Source of the DNA: Bog-532 sp036495425
GTDB taxonomy: Bacteria; Actinomycetota; Actinomycetes; Streptosporangiales; Streptosporangiaceae
DNA: 12,407 nt
Direction: 5' to 3'
Assembly: GCA_036495425.1 (NCBI GenBank)
Contig: DASXMW010000135.1
Location: forward strand, 1 to 12,407
Shown here: piece by piece, positions 1 through 6,212 of the stretch
Numbering within the stretch: position 1 is the first letter of the stretch
How the letters are laid out: every line of letters starts with the position of its first letter
Notes under the pieces: model-generated
The model's input: the letters and a program-made list of their open reading frames with translations, nothing else
Database searches by the model: none
Told to the model about the DNA's origin: nothing
Program-made: the position numbers and the translations under genes

Positions 1-148
1 CCAGGCTCTTGCGGTCACTCGATCTCCATACCATCTACACGCGTTCAGCATGCCGGCACCTTCTGCACGCCTAGCGTGACTGGGGGCTGTCCGGACAGAG
101 TAGCCGGACCGCGCAGAGGGCCGACCCGGGCAGCCGGAAGGAGTAGCC
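1..148. other. Leader region with no recognisable gene
   Basis: No coding stretch with convincing codon bias or family resemblance is visible on either strand. The only readable signal is the ribosome-binding site for the following gene, AAGGAG about six bases before its ATG. No clear -35/-10 pair was recognised. Confidence 0.5.
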
Positions 149-667
149 ATGCGCAAGGTCCCTCTGGCAGGTGCAGTCGCAGCTGCGGTGCTCGGCCTGA
201 CGGGCGTGGTGTCATTCGCCACCGCGTCGCAGGCGGCCCGGCCGAGCCCAGCTAAGTCGCAGACGCTCGTCTTTGACGTGGTGTTCAGTCCATTCGCGCC
301 TGTTCAGGCGAACAACGTCCGCAACCCGAACTCTCCATTCGCGCTGGGTGATGAGATCGTCGCGCACGACCGGCTCTTCTCCCACGGCCAGAAGGTCGGC
401 GACGATGCGCTCTCCTGCGTGGTCGTCGCGGTCCCACCTGAGACCACGCTGGCTAACTGCACCGGCGTATTCCGGGTGCCGGGCGGCACCATCGCCTTCC
501 AGACCACCGCCACTCCTGGGCCGGCCCCGAAGCAACTGGCGGTGACCGGCGGCACCGGCACCTATCGCAACGCCGGCGGTGACGGGACGCTGGCCGAGTT
601 CGGAAATGGCAAAGGGAAGCTGACCCTGCACCTGCTGAGCCTTGCTGCCCGGGACGGGGGCGGCTGA
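149..667 (+). CDS. Secreted allene oxide cyclase barrel-like (dirigent-like) protein
   Basis: A 172-residue protein with a classical export signal: MRK, then a hydrophobic stretch (residues about 5-26) and an Ala-rich cleavage region near residue 30. The mature part resembles the small beta-barrel family that includes plant allene oxide cyclase and dirigent proteins, common as secreted proteins in actinomycetes. Supporting features are the GDEIVAHDRLF segment (about 67-77), two cysteines that could pair (about 89 and 103), and the diagnostic VTGGTGTYRNAGGDGT stretch (about 131-146). The start is supported by AAGGAG at good spacing. The gene stands alone with no operon partner. Actinobacterial members mostly have no known substrate, so enzymatic activity should not be assumed. 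The family call is fairly sure; the function is unknown. Confidence 0.82.
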   Translation: MRKVPLAGAVAAAVLGLTGVVSFATASQAARPSPAKSQTLVFDVVFSPFAPVQANNVRNPNSPFALGDEIVAHDRLFSHGQKVGDDALSCVVVAVPPETTLANCTGVFRVPGGTIAFQTTATPGPAPKQLAVTGGTGTYRNAGGDGTLAEFGNGKGKLTLHLLSLAARDGGG

Positions 668-679
668 CCCAGCCGCTGC

Positions 680-726
680 GCAGACGACCTCACTATCGCG
701 CCATAGCCTCGCCCGGTCGCGTCTGC
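680..726 (+). terminator. Imperfect hairpin downstream of the secreted barrel protein
   Basis: GCAGACGACC (680-689) can pair with GGTCGCGTCTGC (715-726), giving ten pairs with a two-base bulge and a loop of about 25 bases. It begins 12 bases after the stop codon of the preceding gene. There is no T-run, so it is at best a weak or factor-assisted terminator and may be chance. Confidence 0.3.
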
Positions 727-781
727 CGCGACATTGTGTGAGCACATGCCCGGATTACCGGAGCGAGGCGGAGGAGTGGAA

Positions 782-1226
782 ATGGCCGCAGACCAGGGCA
801 AAGGTATGGGGACCGGCCGGGTGCCGGGTCTGAACACCGAGCGGATCTACACGACCACCGTCCAGGCGGAGGAACTCGCCAGCGCTGGCGGACCACTTCC
901 GCGCGCAGGGGTTCGAGGCCCAGGTCTTTCGCACTAGCGGGAACCGCACAGCGATGCAGGCGCGCAAGGAGAGCCTGTGGCGCAACCTGCTCGGGGTCGC
1001 CTATGCGCTGACCGTAGTCTTCACCCCCGAGGAAGGCCAGCTGAGTATCGGTCTGGGGGGCCACGAGTGGGTCGACGCGGCGGTCAGCGGGGCGATCGGG
1101 CTGGTAGCCGTCCCGCCGGTGCTGCTGGGAACCGCGTACGGCATCTGGAAGGAGAACCAGCTGGACAAGGAGGTCTGGCAAGTGATCGACGAGCGGGTCA
1201 ACGCGCCAACACAAGCAGGCCCGTAA
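782..1226 (+). pseudogene. Frameshifted small membrane-associated hypothetical protein
   Basis: Reading from ATG 782, preceded by GGAGGAG-like bases at fitting distance, gives a frame that stops at 935-937. The text NTERIYTTTVQAEELAS is followed abruptly by unnatural sequence. Switching frame at 884/885 restores a natural continuation, ALADHFRAQGFEAQVF, which runs through ARKESLWRNLLG, a predicted hydrophobic helix (AAVSGAIGLVAVPPVLLGTA) and KENQLDKEVWQVIDERV to the TAA at 1224-1226. Loss of one GC dinucleotide from AGCGCGCTGG would explain the break. Repaired, the product is about 148 residues: an N-terminal alpha/beta region followed by one membrane segment. It resembles small actinobacterial hypothetical proteins of unknown function. 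The ATG at 954 could give a 90-residue product, but it has no good ribosome-binding site. The shift may be real or a sequencing error. Confidence 0.7.
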
Positions 1227-1325
1227 GACGCCCGCTCACACGCCTCGATGCGGAACCCCGCGGCGGTGATCGCGCACTCGGTATTCCGGTTGGGGACAGG
1301 CGCTGTTGAGGCGGCCCAGAGATAG
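1218..1325 (-). pseudogene. Possible C-terminal remnant of a SAM-dependent methyltransferase
   Basis: On the minus strand this stretch reads LWAASTAPVPNRNTECAI followed by TAAGFRIEACERASYG. This resembles the C-terminal end of class I SAM methyltransferases of the UbiE/Methyltransf_11 type, where a Trp is followed by Pro-Asn-Arg-Asp-Thr and then an 'AAGF-I' helix and strand. No upstream methyltransferase core (glycine-rich motif I) is found nearby, and the piece slightly overlaps the 3' end of the opposing broken gene. The segment from here to 1416 is open on the minus strand but shows nothing else recognisable. The assignment rests on a short resemblance only. Confidence 0.35.
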
Positions 1326-1416
1326 TCGGCGCGGTCTGGAACCGCGCGTGGCGCGAGTCGGCGGAGCGTACGTGCTCGGTAGAACCGCAGCAGCCCCGTC
1401 GCTAGCTCACGGCGGT

Positions 1417-1965
1417 TCATGATGCGTCTGCCACCGTCATGACGAGCTTGCCGCGGGCGTGTCCGGCTTCGAGGCTCCGCATGGCGTCGGGTGCCTGCTG
1501 CAGCGGGTAGGTCCCGCCGATGACCGGGGTGATGTCCCCGGCCTCGATGAGCTCGGCGAGCCGGTCAAGGTCGGCGCGGCGCTGCCGGGACAGGAGCATG
1601 GTCAGCCGCTGACCTGTGAACGGTGACAGGGCCATGGCGCGTAGCTGGCGGCTCACGCCGGTCCAGCGGCCGGTGTCCTCGCCGCCGGCGATGACCAGCG
1701 TCCCGGTCCGGGTGAGGGCGCGCCGCAGCCGCGACAGCGCCGTGTTGCCGGCGATGTCGAGGATCAGGTCGTAGCGCTGGGCGCCGTTGGTGTAGTCGTC
1801 GCGGGTGTAGTCGATGACGTGGTTGGCGCCGATCGAGGTGACCAGGCCGGTCTTCGCGGTGCTGCACACCCCAGTGACCTGGGCGCCGAGGGCCCGGGCG
1901 ATCTGCACGGCGAAGGTGCCGACACCTCCGGATGCGCCGATGATCAGCACGTTCTGGACGCCCGC
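1417..1965 (-). pseudogene. Zinc-type alcohol dehydrogenase / quinone oxidoreductase, N-terminus missing
   Basis: The minus strand encodes the NAD(P)-binding half of a medium-chain dehydrogenase/reductase. It begins AGVQNVLIIGASGGVGT, the typical entry into the Rossmann fold with the GASGGVG dinucleotide motif. It continues through QIARALGAQVTGVCST, GANHVIDYTRDD, YDLILDIAGN and GTLVIAGGED to the usual C-terminal PLQQAPDAMRSLEAGHARGK. About 180 residues remain of the family's roughly 320. The whole N-terminal GroES-like substrate domain (about 140 residues) is absent. Upstream, similarity ends around 1965, only about 14 bases from the stop codon of the next broken gene, which marks a probable deletion junction. 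The first in-frame start is a GTG at 1950, inside the nucleotide-binding motif region, so a functional enzyme is very unlikely. Confidence 0.8.
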
Positions 1966-1978
1966 CGATGAACGGCAG

Positions 1979-2277
1979 TCACGCCGGGGCCACCTCTCCC
2001 CACGGGCGGACCAGTCCGAAGACGGTCAGGGCGACGGCTTCGGATAGGAGGGTGATGACGACGATGTAGATCGCGGGCCAGCCGCGCACGACCGCAAGGT
2101 TTCCGGCGTCGTTCAACATGCCCATCGGGAATCCGAACGCGACGCGCAGACGATCAGCAGCGCGCCCATCACGCCGAACCACAGTTCGAAGTAGCCGAGG
2201 TTGGCCCAGTCGAACGCGCGCAGCTGCTCCGCCGAGGCGCCGGCATCGGTCCGGACGAGCGGGGGTGCGGTGATCAT
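1979..2277 (-). pseudogene. Small two-helix membrane protein broken by a 1-base frameshift
   Basis: From ATG 2277 the minus strand reads MITAPPLVRTDAG, then FDWANLGYFELWFGVMGALL and IVC, then goes out of frame to a TGA at 2113-2115. The adjacent frame supplies VAFGFPMGMLNDAGNLAVV followed by RGWPAIYIVVITLLSEAVAL and TVFGLVRPWGEVAPA, ending at TGA 1979-1981. Adding one base at about 2143/2144 joins the two and gives a 99-residue protein with two membrane segments (about 29-55 and 66-90). The lesion sits in a GCGCGTCGCG run. I do not recognise the family with certainty, but both halves have natural membrane-protein composition. It ends exactly where the truncated dehydrogenase fragment begins. 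Confidence 0.62.
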
Positions 2278-2299
2278 GTTCCCAGCCTGCGACGTCCGG

Positions 2300-2329
2300 G
2301 CCGGGACCGCGTCGGACCGCGGTCCCGGC
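2300..2329. repeat. Perfect 12-bp inverted repeat (hairpin)
   Basis: GCCGGGACCGCG (2300-2311) and CGCGGTCCCGGC (2318-2329) are exact reverse complements separated by the six-base loop TCGGAC. The hairpin lies between the receiver-domain fragment and the broken two-helix membrane gene, about 22 bases upstream of that gene's ATG. On the minus strand it could be a terminator for a lost upstream gene. No T-run follows on either side, so a regulatory role is equally possible. Confidence 0.6.
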
Positions 2330-2411
2330 GCCGTCCGACCGTGGGATGACTTCTAGGGCGGGCGGGACCAGACCGTGGCCGTACGCGAAGATCACCGCGT
2401 GTACACGGTCG

Positions 2412-2516
2412 CGCGGCGCCGGCGTGCACCGCGCGGATCGCCGCGAGGACATCGGCCGCCGATGCGTCCCTGAGCAGGAAGCCACTCGCACTGGCTGCCG
2501 CTATCAGCGCCGGTTC
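2412..2516 (-). pseudogene. Fragment of a NarL/FixJ-type response regulator (receiver domain end)
   Basis: About 35 codons on the minus strand read EPALIAAASASGFLLRDASA followed by ADVLAAIRAVHAGAA. This matches the end of receiver domains in LuxR/NarL-family response regulators, where 'AL-AGASGFLLKDAS' is followed by 'LLAAIRAVHAGD'. The Lys of the usual LLKD motif is Arg here. The phosphoacceptor half, the linker and the DNA-binding helix-turn-helix are all absent. Flanking sequence (2330-2411 and 2517-2575) shows no recognisable continuation in any frame. This is a relic of a deleted two-component system gene. Confidence 0.6.
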
Positions 2517-2575
2517 GTGGCGGGGTAGGTGGTTAGGGGTGGCGACGTCAGTCAGCCACGCTGGGGTGGCAGTCG

Positions 2576-3130
2576 CTATTCACCGACCGTGCCATCGATC
2601 GCTTCGCGGAGGAAGTCTGCGTGGCCGGCGTGGCGGGCAGTCTCCTCGATGAGGTGCAGCAGCACCCACCGGAGCGAGAAGTGCCGCCCGTCACCCAACG
2701 TCCTGACCGATAGCTGATCCAAGCCCGCCGTGTTGGACACGACGTGTCGGCTGCGCTCGCAGGCCTGGCGATAGCGGCTTTGCAGCTGCTCCGGCTCAAG
2801 CTGAGCCGCAGTACGGAACTCCCAGTCCCGATCCGAATCCCAGTCCACGCTGGACCATGGCTCGCGATCGGGCAAGCCAGCGAAGCGCACCTCCATCCAG
2901 TCCTCTTCCACCAGCGACAGGTGATAGAGCAGGCCGGCGAGTGTGAGCTGCGACGGGGGGTGCCGCTGTGCCAGGTGCTGGCGGGTCAGGCCATCGGCCT
3001 TCGACAGCATGGTCTCGCGCTGGTAATCGAGGTACTGCGAGAGCATGCCCAGCTCAGGACCAGCGGGATCAGGATCAAATCGCATTCCCTCATTCTGGCC
3101 GCCGGGAACGGACGGCGCCTTCGTGTTCAT
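2576..3130 (-). CDS. DinB / DUF664 family protein
   Basis: A 184-residue protein of the DinB-like four-helix-bundle superfamily (DUF664 branch), whose members bind a metal with three histidines and are often thiol-dependent transferases in actinomycetes. Seen here: RFDPDPAGPELGMLSQYLDY near the N-terminus, a helix with candidate ligand His70 in LLYHLSLVEEDW, and the C-terminal signature HLIEETARHAGHADFLREAI (about 159-178), whose His167 and His170 are the other likely ligands. Two starts are possible: ATG 3130, or ATG 3085, which gives 169 residues and begins MRFDPDP like many relatives. Neither has a strong ribosome-binding site. It is apparently intact, unlike its neighbours, and is read away from the ATPase fragment. 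The exact substrate is unknown. Confidence 0.85.
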   Translation of the reverse strand: MNTKAPSVPGGQNEGMRFDPDPAGPELGMLSQYLDYQRETMLSKADGLTRQHLAQRHPPSQLTLAGLLYHLSLVEEDWMEVRFAGLPDREPWSSVDWDSDRDWEFRTAAQLEPEQLQSRYRQACERSRHVVSNTAGLDQLSVRTLGDGRHFSLRWVLLHLIEETARHAGHADFLREAIDGTVGE

Positions 3131-3270
3131 TCCGGGCGCCGTATAACAGTGCCTGTTCGGCCGGGCGGCCCCAGCAATCCCAGCTCAGCGAGGGTCCGAT
3201 GGAACCGCGGAGTCCTCGGCCGGTTGCCAGTGGGATTGACCGGGCGAGTACGGGCTGGTGGGCTTGGTGC

Positions 3271-3588
3271 ATGGCAAGGCCAGTGGCCTTGGTTGGCCGC
3301 GAGCATGAGTTGTCCCGCCTGCTGGAAGCGCTGGGTGGGGATGCCCGGCTGCTGCTGGTGGTCGGCGACGCAGGAGTGGGTAAGACGCGGTTCGTCGCGG
3401 AGGGGATGGCCCGGGCCGCGGCCGCTGGGATGGTCCTGGCCCGGGGGGAATGCCTGGCGCTGGCGGGTACGCTGCCGCTGCTTCCGCTCGCGGCGGCATT
3501 GAGAGACCTCGGCCGCATCGAGGGCGGCGCAGCGCTGGAGGCGGCGCTGGACACCGCACCGCAGTACGTGCGGGAGGAAGTGGCGCGA
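3271..3588 (+). pseudogene. N-terminal fragment of a LuxR-family AAA ATPase (LAL-type) regulator
   Basis: From ATG 3271 the sequence reads MARPVALVGREHELSRLLEA, the usual opening of large ATP-binding LuxR-type regulators. It continues into LLLVVGDAGVGKTRFVAEG with a complete Walker A motif (GDAGVGKT, residues 32-39), then ARGECLALAGTLPLLPLAAA and AAPQYVREEV-like text (about 94-105). Similarity then stops at about residue 106. Intact members are about 900 residues with a C-terminal helix-turn-helix, so nearly 90 percent is missing. The frame runs on to 3825 through sequence unlike this family, and another gene's tail begins eight bases later in a different frame. No strong ribosome-binding site precedes the ATG. 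Confidence 0.82.
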
Positions 3589-3595
3589 CGGCGGT

Positions 3596-3757
3596 GCCCA
3601 GTACGGACTGCAGACCCACACAATCGTCACCGGCGGCATGACTGGCTGGCAGATCGCCTTGATCGCTGCTGGGTCCGCGGTCCTGGCCGCCGTGCTGGCG
3701 GTGTTCCTCGACCGGGCCAGAGCAGCGCGGCGGAACCTGACCGTGCCGAGTGCCTGA
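3596..3757 (+). pseudogene. C-terminal remnant of a small one-helix membrane protein
   Basis: In the frame beginning GCC 3596, shifted from the ATPase fragment, the sequence reads AQYGLQTHTIVTGGMTGWQI, ALIAAGSAVLAAVLAVFLDR and ARAARRNLTVPSA, ending at TGA 3755-3757. A single hydrophobic helix followed by an Arg-rich cytoplasmic tail resembles the tails of short actinobacterial hypothetical membrane proteins with a 'TGGMPGWQIALI' motif. Its N-terminal part is replaced by the ATPase fragment, so the two remnants meet at a deletion junction near 3588-3596. Confidence 0.5.
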
Positions 3758-3821
3758 ACCACACTGCCCCAGCACCGCGCCGCCGCCTGGCCAGGGTGAT
3801 CGACGGCCGTGACGCTGATGG

Positions 3822-5060
3822 CTAGCCGGGTAGCTCTGGTGGTATGCCGGTCCCGGTTACCGGCTCTGGAGCGGTGATCCCGGCGTCGGCCGGGGTCACT
3901 GGGGCGGAGCGGTGCAGCATCACGGCGATGAGCGGGTACACCAGCACGGACAGCACACCCGCGCCGACCAGGGCGGCGGCGGTCGCCGGCAGCATGACCC
4001 CGTCCTGCTCGCCGATCGCGGCCAGCGCGATGAGCAGCGGCAGCGTGGTGGCGGTGATGAACGTCATCTCCACCCGCTGCCGAATCGGCAGCGCCCGCCG
4101 GTACACCAGCAGCGAGGGGACGCCGCGGACCACCAGCAGCAGCACGAAGAACAGCAGCAGGCGCAGCGGGGCATGCGCGATGGTCTTCAGGTCGAGCCCC
4201 ATCCCTGAGGTGATGAAGAAGATGGGGATAAAGATGCCGTAGCCGACCGCGTCGAACTTGTGCTCCAGCCCCTCGGTATCAATGTTGACCCGGCGGGTCC
4301 AGGTCCGCAGCACGATGCCGGCCAGCATGGCGCCGAGTACCACGTCCAGCCCGAACTGGCTGGCCACCGCGAGCATGACGAACAACAGCACCACGGCCCA
4401 TCGCAGGGTGATCTGCCCGGTCGCTTCCTGCCCTTCCCGGATGATGCGCTGGATGGCGCGACTGTGGGCCAGCCAGGGCACGGCGGACAGGACGATGGCG
4501 AACACCCCGACCACGGCCACCGAGGCCAGTGCGATGAACTGGCCGCGCTGGGTCAGGAATACCGCGATGACCAGGATGGGAAACAGTTCGCCGACGGCTC
4601 CGGCCGCGAAGACGTACCGTCCGAACATGCCGCCGAGCATGTCGTTGTCGTGCAGGATCGGCAGCAGGGTGCCCAGCGCCGTCGTGGTCAGGGCCAGCCC
4701 GACCGGCACGTAGTCCTTGATGTAGCCGGTCACGCCCAGCGCCGTGGTCACGCCCACCGAGATGCCCGCCGAGATCAGCCAGCCGGTGATGGCCAGTCGG
4801 CCCGGCCGCCGCCGGAACAGGGCCGGATCCAGCTCGTAGCCTGCCAGCAGGAACAGGAAACCCAGCCCGATGTTGGCCAGCAGCTGAAGGTCGGCTGACC
4901 GGGCCAGGCCCAGCCCGTTCGGGCCGATCAGCACGCCGCCGACGATGAAGATGATGACCTGCGGCACCCGCCGCCCGGGCAGGATGGCCGCGACGATCGG
5001 CGCGAGCGCGGCCACCAGAGCCACCGCGACCAGATCCCACAGGGCATGGTTCAAGTTCAT
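3822..5060 (-). CDS. Cation:proton antiporter, CPA2 (Kef/NapA-like) family
   Basis: A 412-residue polytopic membrane protein with about 12 hydrophobic segments, resembling the Na+/H+ exchanger domain of the CPA2 family. It exchanges monovalent cations (Na+ or K+) for protons across the cytoplasmic membrane. Family features: VGGVLIGPNGLGL (about 40-52), GFLFLLAGYELDP (68-80), the TTTALGTLLPIL unwound-helix region (125-136) and AAGAVGELFPILVIAV (152-167). In that last segment a Glu stands where many relatives have the proton-carrying Asp. The C-terminus ends in a short Pro/Thr-rich tail with no RCK/TrkA-N regulatory domain, so it is the short form. It begins at ATG 5060, preceded only by a weak GAGG-like site. 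It is monocistronic and divergent from the oxidoreductase gene. The ion specificity cannot be told. Confidence 0.9.
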   Translation of the reverse strand: MNLNHALWDLVAVALVAALAPIVAAILPGRRVPQVIIFIVGGVLIGPNGLGLARSADLQLLANIGLGFLFLLAGYELDPALFRRRPGRLAITGWLISAGISVGVTTALGVTGYIKDYVPVGLALTTTALGTLLPILHDNDMLGGMFGRYVFAAGAVGELFPILVIAVFLTQRGQFIALASVAVVGVFAIVLSAVPWLAHSRAIQRIIREGQEATGQITLRWAVVLLFVMLAVASQFGLDVVLGAMLAGIVLRTWTRRVNIDTEGLEHKFDAVGYGIFIPIFFITSGMGLDLKTIAHAPLRLLLFFVLLLVVRGVPSLLVYRRALPIRQRVEMTFITATTLPLLIALAAIGEQDGVMLPATAAALVGAGVLSVLVYPLIAVMLHRSAPVTPADAGITAPEPVTGTGIPPELPG

Positions 5061-5184
5061 GCCCGCGCCTCGGCCTGGCTGACTGCGATCACCGGAACCC
5101 CCCCGTAATGCGCTTTACCAACCTAACCGCTGCCCAGGCCACCGAAAAGGCGTCCTGCACGCCAATCACACGGTTGGCCGCCGG

Positions 5185-5643
5185 ATGCTGGGCATACTGG
5201 GGCACGTGGGACGAACGCTGAAGTACCGGACGCTCCAGGTTGCGCTCGGGCCGGGTAGCGCGGTGCTGCGCTGGCAGTTGCGGCACGGGCTGGCGCCGGG
5301 GGCGTTCGCGTTGCTGGAGACGATCGGGCGGCGGACCGGGAAGCCGCGGCCGGTGTGCGTGGGCAACGGGCTGGACGGGGACACGTTCTGGGTCATCGCC
5401 GCGCACGGGTACCAGGCCGACTGGGTGCGCAACATCGAGCATGACCGGCGGGTGCGGGTGCTGGTCAACCGGCGCTGGCGCACCGGCTGGGCCGTCATTC
5501 TGCCCGACGATGACGTGGCCGAGCGGTCCCGGCAACTGCCGGTCCAGTGGGACGCGGCCATCGGGCGGGCCATCGCCACCGCGCCGCTCGTAGTCCGGAT
5601 CGACTTGATCCCTCAGCCGGGCGGCATGGTCTCGGGACGGTAA
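5185..5643 (+). CDS. Ddn-family F420-dependent (nitroreductase/deazaflavin) oxidoreductase
   Basis: A 152-residue protein of the split-barrel FDOR/Ddn family (formerly DUF385), small enzymes that use reduced coenzyme F420 in actinomycetes. The F420-phosphate-binding signature is visible as LLETIGRRTGKPRPV (about 43-57). It is followed by strand pairs GDTFWVIAAHG (65-75) and the typical QADWVRNIEHDRRVRVLVN (77-95), the counterpart of 'P-WY-NL-A-P-V-V'. The start at ATG 5185 lacks a good ribosome-binding site; the upstream region 5061-5184 shows nothing else. It lies 43 bases ahead of the DUF1707 gene on the same strand and probably shares its transcript. Many members have unknown physiological substrates. 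Confidence 0.85.
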   Translation: MLGILGHVGRTLKYRTLQVALGPGSAVLRWQLRHGLAPGAFALLETIGRRTGKPRPVCVGNGLDGDTFWVIAAHGYQADWVRNIEHDRRVRVLVNRRWRTGWAVILPDDDVAERSRQLPVQWDAAIGRAIATAPLVVRIDLIPQPGGMVSGR

Positions 5644-5686
5644 CGGGGTTACGCTTTTCTGGCGCTGTGCTCGTGAGGAGGCGCCG

Positions 5687-6172
5687 GTGACGAACTGGCC
5701 CGGAAACACCATGCCGCTGGTCGCGGCCGGTCAGGGCATGCTGCGGACGTCGCGCGCGGACCGTGAGCATGTGATCGGTGTGCTGCAGGTGGCGTTCGTG
5801 CAGGGACGGCTGGCTCAGGAAGAGTTCGAGGCCCGGATCGGCCAGACGCTGATGTCCCGGACCTACGCCGAGCTGTCGGTGGTCACGGCCGACCTGCCGC
5901 CGTTGCTGGTCGGCAGCCAGTTGCCGCGGCTGACCGCGGTCAGGCCGGACCGGCGGCCGAAAAGGAGCGCGGCGGCCAAGGTGGTGATGGGCGGCTTCAT
6001 CGGGCTGGCCGTGGCCACCCTGGCGCTGGTGGTGGCGGTGCTCACCGGCAACCCGCTGGGCCTGCTGGGCGCGGCGCTGGCGGTGGTGCTGTCCTCGGTG
6101 GTGGCCGGGACCGCGATGGTCGAAGCCTGGGATGGCCAGCACGACCGGGCCAGATTCCGCCTGACCGCCTGA
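5687..6172 (+). CDS. DUF1707 (SHOCT-like) domain membrane protein
   Basis: A 161-residue protein starting at GTG 5687, chosen because GAGGAG lies six bases before it. Residues about 19-71 carry the DUF1707 signature LRTSRADREHVIGVLQVAFV, then QGRLAQEEFEARIGQ and SRTYAELSVVTADLP. This short helical domain is found at the N-terminus of many actinobacterial membrane proteins and is thought to act as an oligomerisation or adaptor module. A basic linker (RPDRRPKRSAAAK) precedes two membrane helices (about 99-119 and 122-145). The tail is hydrophilic. It follows the F420 oxidoreductase closely and is followed by a hairpin. Cellular role unknown. Confidence 0.88.
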   Translation: MTNWPGNTMPLVAAGQGMLRTSRADREHVIGVLQVAFVQGRLAQEEFEARIGQTLMSRTYAELSVVTADLPPLLVGSQLPRLTAVRPDRRPKRSAAAKVVMGGFIGLAVATLALVVAVLTGNPLGLLGAALAVVLSSVVAGTAMVEAWDGQHDRARFRLTA

Positions 6173-6180
6173 GAGGCTGA

Positions 6181-6203
6181 CCAGCGTCCGGGCCGGGCGC
6201 TGG
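6181..6203. terminator. Hairpin between convergent genes, likely two-way terminator
   Basis: CCAGCGTCC (6181-6189) pairs with GGGCGCTGG (6195-6203), nine pairs including one G-T, around a five-base loop. It lies in the 40-base gap between the stop of the DUF1707 gene (plus) and the stop of the exporter gene (minus), the expected place for a shared terminator. There is no T-run, which is common in high-GC actinomycetes. Confidence 0.6.
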
Positions 6204-6212
6204 GCGGAGGGC

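Noticed and set aside
735..746. TGTG-TGAG-CACA, a possible CRP-like site
   Set aside because: Only four-base arms with the wrong spacing for a CRP consensus; expected by chance.
1979..2491. A single 170-codon minus-strand gene
   Set aside because: Only the last 55 or so residues look natural. The upstream part runs out of frame across the receiver-domain relic, the hairpin and the true start of the membrane gene.
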